Program-made: the position numbers and the translations under genes
Assembly (NCBI GenBank): GCA_904424815.1
Contig: CAJGBI010000002.1
Location: 1 to 64,000 of the forward strand
Direction of reading: 5' to 3'
DNA from: Puniceicoccaceae bacterium Marseille-Q1082
GTDB taxonomy: Bacteria > Verrucomicrobiota > Verrucomicrobiia > Opitutales > Intestinicryptomonadaceae
Length of the DNA stretch: 64,000 bases
Part shown: positions 58,356 to 64,000 of the stretch, one piece after another
Layout of the letters: each line of letters opens with the position of its first letter
Numbering within the stretch: position 1 is the stretch's first letter
Notes under the pieces: model-generated
The model's database searches: none
What the model was told of the DNA's origin: nothing
Seen by the model: the letters and a program-made list of their open reading frames with translations, nothing else

Positions 58356-58967
58356 CTACAAGGGCTTTTCCGGAGCGGCGCTCCTGTCCAAAAATATCGA
58401 GAGCGTCCTGCTGCACACATTGAGCCTGCGGGAGATTTCCGACTTGCTCAGGCCCGCGCGGATATAGCTTTCTATCAGTTCTTCTTTGCCGGAGAGCTTC
58501 AGCCTCTTGGCGCTGCTTCCCTTCGGCCTGCCGAGCGGCAGCCCGTCGGCCCTGCGGCGGGCGAGCGCCTCCTTGGTGCGCTGGGATATCAAGTTGCGCT
58601 CGATCTCCGCCGACAGGCCGAACGCAAACGCCAGAACCTTGGAATTTATGTTGTCGCCAAGCTCGTAGTTTTCCTTGATGGCTATTATCTTTACGAGGCG
58701 CTCCATGCAAAAGTTCAAAATCCCCATAATCTGCATGAGGTTGCGCCCGAGCCTCGAGATTTCCGACACAACCACGGTGTCGCCCCGCCCGAGCTTTTCC
58801 AGGAGTTCGCCGAGCTTGCGGTCGCCGAGCGCCTTGCGAGAGCTCACCGTCTCGTCAACCCACTTGTCGATTTTCATTCCCCTGTTCTCCGCGTAGGAAG
58901 AGATTTCAAAATACTGGTTTTTAGTGGTCTGTCTGTCGCTGCTGACGCGTATGTAGGCGTAAATCAT
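58356..58967 (-). CDS. Serine recombinase, Mpi-like DNA invertase
   Basis: A 203-residue resolvase/invertase. The catalytic N terminus IYAYIRVSSDRQTTKNQYFE has the Arg and Ser of the family (Ser9/Ser10). Further marks are GDTVVVSEISRLGRN, the long helix with FGLSAEIERNLISQRTKEAL, and a C-terminal helix-turn-helix (GLSKSEISRRLNVCSRTL). The layout is that of the Mpi family, known in Bacteroides for flipping many promoters. No invertible segment with matched inverted repeats was found next to it. It may act elsewhere in the genome. Confidence 0.88.
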   Translation of the reverse strand: MIYAYIRVSSDRQTTKNQYFEISSYAENRGMKIDKWVDETVSSRKALGDRKLGELLEKLGRGDTVVVSEISRLGRNLMQIMGILNFCMERLVKIIAIKENYELGDNINSKVLAFAFGLSAEIERNLISQRTKEALARRRADGLPLGRPKGSSAKRLKLSGKEELIESYIRAGLSKSEISRRLNVCSRTLSIFLDRSAAPEKPL

Positions 58968-59205
58968 GTGTAAAATGTCCGTTCAAATATGCGTTGCATC
59001 CCCGGGAAGGCTTGGCGGGCGGGCGCAATCCCGCGATTATTGCACAACGCTTAAATGTTAAGCCGCATTTCGGCAATTTTTTATGCCCGGGCGCGCGGGC
59101 GAAAAAAACGCGGGCAGGAATAGGCAATTTTTTGAAAGTAATATGTATTTACCGCGCGCGGGCAAAGGGATAAAATCAAACCGCAAAAAAAAGAAAGGAT
59201 CGCTT

Positions 59206-60198
59206 ATGAACAGAAAGGAATTCATCAAGGGAACTCTAATGGCGGCAGTCGCCGCGGCCGCCCCCGCAAGGGGATTTTCGGAGGCGATTTCAAAAGTCGG
59301 GGCAAACAGGCCCAAGGTCTATTTTACGAAAGACATATCTCCCCGCGGACTGCTTGCGGCATACAAGGCGCTCGGCTTCGACGCGCGCGGAAAGGTGGCG
59401 GTGAAATTCCACTCGGGCGAACCCGGGGGGCATAATTTTCTGACGCCCGACTTCATAAAGCCCGTAGTAGACTGCGTCCGCGGGACGCTCGTGGAATGCA
59501 ACACCGCATATCCGGGCAGGCGGAATACGACCGAAAAACACGCCAAGGCGATAGAGGAGCACGGCTTCCCGAAAATCGCGCCAGTTGACATAATGGACGC
59601 CGACGCAGACATGGAGCTTCCGGTGCCAAACGGCTTGCAGATAAAAAAGAATTTCGTGGGAAAGCACTTTGCGGGCTACGACTCCGTGGTGGTGCTCTCG
59701 CACTTCAAAGGCCACCAGATGGGAGGTTTCGGAGGCGCGCTAAAAAACATTTCCATAGGGATCGCCTCGTCGCACGGCAAGGCCTACATCCACGGGGCCG
59801 GCGACCCGAACCATATGTGGGACTGCGAGCAGAACAAGTTTCTCGAATCCATGGCGGACGCGTGCAAGTCGGTTGTGGATTTCAAGAAGGGCGCGCTGGC
59901 GTACGTGAGCGCAATGAAAAACCTTTCGATAGACTGCGACTGCAACAACCACCCCGCCGCCCCCGAAATGGCCGACATCGGCATTCTCGCCTCGCTCGAC
60001 CCCGTCGCCCTCGACCAGGCCTGCGTGGATTTGGTCTACGCCTCAAAAGACCCGGGCAAAGCCTCTCTCATAAGGCGGATGGAGTCCAAGAACGCCGTCC
60101 ACATTCTCGAAGCCGCCGAAAGGCTCGGGATAGGCTCGCGCAAATATTCGCTCGTCGGGCTCGACGGATCGGAACTCAACGCGGGGGACGTAGCGTGA
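59206..60198 (+). CDS. DUF362-domain protein with Tat-like signal
   Basis: A 330-residue protein from ATG 59206, behind a GAAAGGA ribosome binding site. The N terminus NRKEFIKGTLMAAVAAAAPA is a Tat-like export signal (Arg-Lys variant). The DUF362 body includes VAVKFHSGEPGGHNFLTPDF, NTAYPGRRNTTEKH, VLSHFKGHQMGGFGGALKN, SIDCDCNNHPAAPEM and LASLDPVALDQACVDLVY. The family is often associated with iron-sulphur redox modules, but its activity is not established. It is first of three overlapping genes (4-nt overlap with the next). Confidence 0.85.
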   Translation: MNRKEFIKGTLMAAVAAAAPARGFSEAISKVGANRPKVYFTKDISPRGLLAAYKALGFDARGKVAVKFHSGEPGGHNFLTPDFIKPVVDCVRGTLVECNTAYPGRRNTTEKHAKAIEEHGFPKIAPVDIMDADADMELPVPNGLQIKKNFVGKHFAGYDSVVVLSHFKGHQMGGFGGALKNISIGIASSHGKAYIHGAGDPNHMWDCEQNKFLESMADACKSVVDFKKGALAYVSAMKNLSIDCDCNNHPAAPEMADIGILASLDPVALDQACVDLVYASKDPGKASLIRRMESKNAVHILEAAERLGIGSRKYSLVGLDGSELNAGDVA

Positions 60199-60770
60199 AC
60201 AGGTCGGATTTTTTGAAGGCGATTCTGCCGATTGCCGCTGTCTCGGCGTTTGCGGAAACTGCTCCCGCGCGCAAAACCGCCGTCGTGTTTTACTCGTGGA
60301 GCGGAAACACGCGCGAGTTCGCGCGCGCCATAGGAGAGGCGACCGGCGCTGACGTGTTCGAGCTCGAGCCCAAGACAAAGTACTCCGACAGCTACAGCGT
60401 CGTCGTCAAACAGGCCAAGCGCGAGCTCGAAGAACAGTACAAACCGCCGCTTAACTCCATTCCCGACGTGTCCAAATACGCTGCCGTGTTTTTGGGTACT
60501 CCGAACTGGTGGGGCACCATGTCGTCGCCCGTGAGGACTTTTGTAGCGTCCGGCGCGCTCGACGGAAAGCGGATTATCCCGTTTATCACCCACAGGGGCA
60601 GCCGCTGGGGAAATTTTCCGGCGGACCTTAAAAAGGCGTGCCCGAAATCCGAAATCGCGGATGGCATGGTACTCTGGGGCGATTCCGTAAAAAAAACCTC
60701 CGCGCGGCGCGACATTGCCGCATGGGCGAAAAAAATCCGCCGTATAATTTTTTTTAAATACAGACTATGA
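60195..60770 (+). CDS. Flavodoxin-family protein with export-like N terminus
   Basis: A 191-residue protein using GTG 60195, which overlaps the DUF362 stop (GTGA). The N-terminal MNRSDFLKAILPIAAVSAFA resembles a signal sequence. The flavodoxin fold follows: the FMN phosphate loop is FYSWSGNTREFA, and the second FMN loop region is LGTPNWWGTMSSPV. PFITHRGSRWGNF precedes the C-terminal helix. It is probably an FMN-binding electron carrier or quinone reductase-like protein working with its neighbours. Confidence 0.84.
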   Translation: MNRSDFLKAILPIAAVSAFAETAPARKTAVVFYSWSGNTREFARAIGEATGADVFELEPKTKYSDSYSVVVKQAKRELEEQYKPPLNSIPDVSKYAAVFLGTPNWWGTMSSPVRTFVASGALDGKRIIPFITHRGSRWGNFPADLKKACPKSEIADGMVLWGDSVKKTSARRDIAAWAKKIRRIIFFKYRL

Positions 60771-61309
60771 AATCCAAAAAAATTCTGGTAATTTCCTCGA
60801 GCCCGAGGCGCAAAGGAAACTCCGACGCCATGTGCGACGAATTCGTAAGGGGCGCGCTCGACGCCGGACATTCCGCCGAAAAAATCTTTTTGGGAGACCT
60901 GAAAATCGGCTATTGTAGGGGATGCGAAACGTGCAGCCACCTGCGCAAGCCGTGCCCGCAAAAGGACGACGCGGCGAAAGTGATAAGCGCAATGATCTCT
61001 TCCGACGCCATAGTTCTCGCCACCCCCGCCTATTTCTATACGATGAGCGCACAGCTCAAAACCCTGATAGACAGGTGCTGCGGAGACTACGAAAAAATGT
61101 CCGGAAAGGAGTTTTATTTCATAATAACCGCGGCGGATTCCGAGCGCGAAAATATGGAGAGGGTGGTGTCGTCGCTGAACGGATTTCTCGACTGCCTCGA
61201 CAACCCGAGCCTCAAAGGCGTTATAATGGGCCTTGGGGTATGGCACGCGGGCGAAATCAAAGGCTCTCCGGCGCTGAAAGAAGCATACGACGCCGGATTC
61301 AAAGCATAA
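60767..61309 (+). CDS. Flavodoxin-family NADPH-dependent FMN reductase
   Basis: A 180-residue cytoplasmic oxidoreductase that overlaps the preceding gene by 4 nt (ATGA). Family marks are ISSSPRRKGNSDAMCDEF (FMN phosphate site), YCRGCETC with paired cysteines as in iron-sulphur flavoprotein relatives, and TPAYFYTMSAQLKTLIDR. WHAGEIKGSPALKEAY is at the end. The stop at 61307-61309 is immediately followed by the structured repeat. It is likely a flavin reductase feeding or sharing electrons with the exported flavodoxin and DUF362 protein. Confidence 0.87.
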   Translation: MKSKKILVISSSPRRKGNSDAMCDEFVRGALDAGHSAEKIFLGDLKIGYCRGCETCSHLRKPCPQKDDAAKVISAMISSDAIVLATPAYFYTMSAQLKTLIDRCCGDYEKMSGKEFYFIITAADSERENMERVVSSLNGFLDCLDNPSLKGVIMGLGVWHAGEIKGSPALKEAYDAGFKA

Positions 61310-61310
61310 T

Positions 61311-61442
61311 GATTTGGCGAATGCTTTTGGGCTAAAAACGAGTTGCTGCGCGATAACGGCGACTTTCGCGTATGTTTAATACGCTTCAACCCGCCGTTTC
61401 GCTTGCGCCCCGTTTTTAGCTCCAAAATCATTGCGCCAAATC
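61311..61442. repeat. Long inverted repeat (hairpin) of copy B
   Basis: The 51-nt arms pair with few mismatches: GATTTGGCGAATGCTTTTGG with its partner CCAAAATCATTGCGCCAAAT, then GCTAAAAACG with CGTTTTTAGC, ending CGGCG/CGCCG. The 30-nt loop holds GCGTA/TACGC. Arm and loop lengths are the same as in copy A although the inner stem sequence differs. Confidence 0.85.
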
Positions 61443-62200
61443 GGATACCCTTGGTTTTCGGAACGAACTCCGGAAGTGTTAACGAACCTCTCATGGGAGG
61501 TTCGTTTTTTTGTGGGTGACGGATAACTGTTGACTCTCGCGTATGCCAATACGCTTCAACCCGCCGTTTCGCTTGCGCCCCGTTTTTAGCTCCAAAATCA
61601 TTGCGCCAAATCGGGAACCTGCTGTTTTCGGAACGAACTCCGGAAGTGCTGACGAACTTCTCATGGGAGGTTCGTTTTTTTTGTGGGGAACGAATAACGG
61701 CGACTTTCGCGTATGTTTAATACGCTTCAACCCGCCGTTTCGCTTGCGCCCCGTTTTTAGCTCCAAAATCATTGCGCCAAATCGGGGAAGCTTGGTTTTT
61801 CGGAACGAACTCCGGAAGTGCTAACGAATCTCTCATGGGAGGTTCGTTTTTTTGTTGGATAACGGATAACGGCGACTTTCGCGTATGTTTAATACGCTTC
61901 AACCCTTTGTTTCGCTTGCGCCCCGTTTTTAGCTCCAAAATCATTGCGCCAAATCGGGGAAGCTTGGTTTTTCGGAACGAACTCCGGAAGTGCTAACGAA
62001 TCTCTCATGGGAGGTTCGTTTTTTTGTTGGATAACGGATAACGGCGACTTTCGCGTATGTTTAATACGCTTCAACCCTTTGTTCGCTTGCGCCCCGTTTT
62101 TAGCTCCAAAATCATTGCGCCAAATCGGGGAAGCTTAGGTTTGGGGAGAACGAACTCCGGAAGTGTTGACGAACCTCTCATGGGAGGTTTTTTGTGGGAA
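61353..62200 (+). repeat. Tandem array of five ~171-bp units
   Basis: Units begin with ATAACGGCGACTTTCGCG (or a close variant) at 61353, 61523, 61694, 61866 and 62038, giving spacings of 170, 171, 172 and 172 bp. Each holds the loop, the right arm, GAACGAACTCCGGAAGTG and a terminator hairpin. Only the first unit has a left arm. Units 4 and 5 share a CCCTTTGTT variant, so the array has diverged since duplication. The terminators are at 61482, 61652, 61824, 61996 and 62172, and wobble pairs keep the stems in units 2-4. Confidence 0.9.
61482..61511 (+). terminator. Intrinsic terminator of the flavodoxin operon (first of five)
   Basis: ACGAACCTC, TCATGG loop, GAGGTTCGT, then seven T residues. 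Four similar hairpins follow at about 171-bp steps. The last (62172-62193) has a shortened stem. Confidence 0.85.
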
Positions 62201-62340
62201 TTGAAAATGGGATAGAAGCATTGGTGGAGCCAATCTTCACAAGAGAGCGCCTTAAATGGAAATGCGCCCGAGCGCGGCAAATTCCTTTTCTTTATGTATA
62301 TTATTGAAACATTCGTTTTTTTTGTATTATCCTCTCGATT

Positions 62341-64000
62341 ATGAAAAAATTTGATGTTTTTTACCGCGGCAGTTTCGCCGGAATTGGAATTTTGGCGGCC
62401 GCCATTTTTACGGGGGCTTGCGCTTCGGATTCCGGAAGCGGGGATATTTCCTCGCCTTCTCAAAACAGGAAAAGCTCCGTTTCTCCGAAAGTGGCGGGCG
62501 CCGTTTCAGACGCGATGCATTTCCCCTGTGAAGACGGTTCGGTAAAATTTTCGGGCGTCCTCGGCGGCGAGCTTGACGCCTCAATGAAGGGCGACATGCT
62601 TTCGTGGGATGTGGACGACCTCGTCCGCCCGTTCAAGACGCGCCCCGAGAACAAACTGTGGCAGATTGAATTCTGGGGCAAATGGTTTACCTCCGCCGCG
62701 CTCGCATATTCCTACGAGCCTTCCGGGCAACTCGACAAAATCCTAAAATACGCCGCTTCCGAACTCCTGAAAACCCAGGCCGCGGACGGCTCCATCACCA
62801 CCTACAAGAAGGGCGCGGAATTTTCCGGCTGGGATATTTGGGGGCGCAAGTACGTACTGTTAGGATTGCTCGCCGAATACGCCAGAACGGGCGATGCCGG
62901 CGTCCTCGACGCCGCAAAAAAACACGCCGACAACATAATGGCATCCGTCGGCGAAGGCAAAAAAATCGGCAATATTTGCGAAATCGGGATGTGGCAGGGA
63001 ATGGCGTCGTCGAGCCTCTTAGAACCCATGGTTCTGCTATACAAATATACCGGCGACAAAAAATACCTCGACTATTCCGAATGGATAGTCTCCTGCTGGG
63101 CAAAGGACAACCCCAAGCCGGATCTCGTCTCAAAAGCCCTCGCCGGAACTTATGTCGTTGACATGTTCGCCAAGCCCAAAAAGGGAGCGAAGGAATATAT
63201 GGACGGCGGGCTGTCGAAATCGTATGAAATGATGTCGTGCTACGAGGGACTGCTCGAGCTATACAGAATCACCGGCAATGAAAAGTACAAGCGGGCGGCC
63301 GTCAACGCCGCCAAGGCGATCGCCGAACGCGAAATCACCGTACTCGGCTCCGGCTCCATCTGGGAGCGGTGGACGGACGGCAAATTTTGCCAGCAGGAGG
63401 ATTCCGAACATTGGATGGAAACCTGCGTGAGCGCCACGTGGATAAAGTTCTGCGCGCAGCTGCTGCGCCTCACGGGAGACCCGTCCTACGCCGACGGCAT
63501 AGAGCTCGCCGCCTACAACGCCCTCGCCGCCGCCCAGCGCGCCGACGGAAAATGGTGGGCGCATTACAGCCGCATGAAGGGCGTCAGAACTCCCGCGCCC
63601 GAACAATCGGGAATGCACATGAATTGCTGCGTTGCCAGCGGCCCGCGCGCCCTGTTTCTGCTCCCGAAAATCGCCTATATGTCCGGAAGGGGAAATTCGG
63701 TCTACGTAAACCTCTACGAAAACGGATTCGGGAAAGTCGGCGTTCCGTCCGTCGACGGGAAAGTGACGCTGAAAGTATCGGGAGTGGATTTCGGCGCGGA
63801 AAAGCTGCGCGCAAAAATCTTGCTCGAAATGCCCGGGGGGCTGCATACATTCAGCGTCTGCCTGAGAATCCCGTCGTGGAGCAAAAAGACGGAAATTTCA
63901 GTGAACGGGCAAAAGGCGGCCTCCCCCGACGCGGGAATATACGCGGTTTTGAAACGCGACTGGAAGAGCGGCGACGAAATAGAAATAGAGTTCGATTCCC
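62341..64000 (+). CDS. GH127 beta-L-arabinofuranosidase-like lipoprotein (partial at window edge)
   Basis: Starts at ATG 62341 and is still open at the last base, so about 553 codons are visible. A lipoprotein signal ends near FTGAC. An alpha/alpha-barrel follows. The GH127 zinc-cysteine site is complete: Glu360 and Cys362 in WMETCVSATW, and Cys429-Cys430 in MNCCVASGPR, where one Cys is the nucleophile in characterised members. Glu342 in IWERW is a candidate acid/base. C-terminal beta-sandwich sequence begins near 63650. It removes beta-L-arabinofuranose from plant glycoproteins or similar glycans. The structured repeat ends 79 bp upstream. Confidence 0.88.
   Translation, partial: MKKFDVFYRGSFAGIGILAAAIFTGACASDSGSGDISSPSQNRKSSVSPKVAGAVSDAMHFPCEDGSVKFSGVLGGELDASMKGDMLSWDVDDLVRPFKTRPENKLWQIEFWGKWFTSAALAYSYEPSGQLDKILKYAASELLKTQAADGSITTYKKGAEFSGWDIWGRKYVLLGLLAEYARTGDAGVLDAAKKHADNIMASVGEGKKIGNICEIGMWQGMASSSLLEPMVLLYKYTGDKKYLDYSEWIVSCWAKDNPKPDLVSKALAGTYVVDMFAKPKKGAKEYMDGGLSKSYEMMSCYEGLLELYRITGNEKYKRAAVNAAKAIAEREITVLGSGSIWERWTDGKFCQQEDSEHWMETCVSATWIKFCAQLLRLTGDPSYADGIELAAYNALAAAQRADGKWWAHYSRMKGVRTPAPEQSGMHMNCCVASGPRALFLLPKIAYMSGRGNSVYVNLYENGFGKVGVPSVDGKVTLKVSGVDFGAEKLRAKILLEMPGGLHTFSVCLRIPSWSKKTEISVNGQKAASPDAGIYAVLKRDWKSGDEIEIEFDS

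Larger units (their letters stand above)
61311..62262 (+). repeat. Structured intergenic repeat, expanded copy B
   Basis: The same element as 10-275, in the opposite orientation and directly after a stop codon. In order it has: left arm 61311-61361, 30-nt loop 61362-61391, right arm 61392-61442, a spacer, a terminator, then four more partial units in tandem. It ends with the conserved tail 62200-62262 carrying a small hairpin (ATTGG/CCAAT). Open frames across it are shadows, because unit lengths are not all multiples of three. Confidence 0.88.

Noticed and set aside
58968-59205. Possible invertible promoter between the recombinase and the DUF362 gene
   Set aside because: Only imperfect 6-bp arms (GCGTTG/CAACGC) were found, too short and mismatched for an inversion site.
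61491-62138. Several open frames on both strands across the tandem array, with repeated peptide segments
   Set aside because: The unit length varies (170-172 bp), so frames shift between copies. The translations are strand shadows of hairpin arms, and no ribosome binding sites stand out.
61353-62200. Array considered as a CRISPR
   Set aside because: Whole 171-bp units are repeated without unique spacers, and no cas genes are present.

Overview
The window is about 64 kb of GC-rich bacterial chromosome. The best fit is a Verrucomicrobiota bacterium, probably Opitutae-like and from an anaerobic, glycan-rich or gut habitat. The clues are two surface proteins with PEP-CTERM tails (VPEPAA, hydrophobic stretch, basic end), an HzsA-related multidomain protein, secreted GH2, GH30 and GH127 glycosidases, and a Tat-linked GMC oxidoreductase complex with a multiheme cytochrome. 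This placement rests on gene content alone, not on a phylogenetic marker analysis.

Layout. Positions 1-275 hold one copy of an unusual structured repeat that also forms the 3' end of hisF. From 249 to 6280, on the minus strand, come hisF, a membrane coiled-coil protein of unknown function, trpS and two tandem PEP-CTERM paralogues. From 6660 to 25430 lie mostly housekeeping genes: a HAD phosphatase, uvrB, a Sel1-repeat protein, a GH2 glycosidase, purC, RNase P RNA, metG, an EEP-family lipoprotein, leuB, alaS and smc. From 25698 to 31405 the DNA looks reworked: a short-chain dehydrogenase that has lost its catalytic core, a Tat-exported aldo/keto reductase with an AraC regulator, a TetR gene beside a truncated efflux adaptor, a GlcG/DUF6485 pair, an HxlR regulator and tRNA-Leu. 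From 31515 to 40746 are the HzsA-related protein and a complete TetR-MFP-RND-OMF efflux operon with its likely operator. From 41288 to 46962 are groEL, groES, dnaK and nadA. From 46988 to 50151 is a three-gene redox module (octaheme cytochrome c, GMC oxidoreductase, Tat-type small subunit). Just upstream of that module sits an intact ISL3-family insertion sequence with an 8-bp target duplication. From 51640 to 58967 are two tRNA-Pro genes, an ABC transporter operon, acylphosphatase, an FKBP isomerase, a GH30 glycosidase, ferritin and an Mpi-type serine recombinase. From 59206 to 61309 is a three-gene DUF362/flavodoxin/FMN-reductase operon. Its 3' end carries the second, tandemly expanded copy of the structured repeat (61311-62262). 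A GH127 beta-L-arabinofuranosidase runs off the right edge.

How the parts work together. The efflux operon is self-contained, and its TetR probably binds a palindrome that lies over the promoter. A second TetR next to a broken adaptor has a sister palindrome, so it looks like the residue of a duplicated pump. The glycosidases are secreted single genes and do not form one locus. The most novel item is the repeat family. Two loci at opposite ends of the window share a 51-nt arm / 30-nt loop / 51-nt arm hairpin whose inner stem differs in sequence but stays paired. Each hairpin is followed by a conserved intrinsic terminator and a further small hairpin. One locus has multiplied its right half into five tandem units of about 171 bp.
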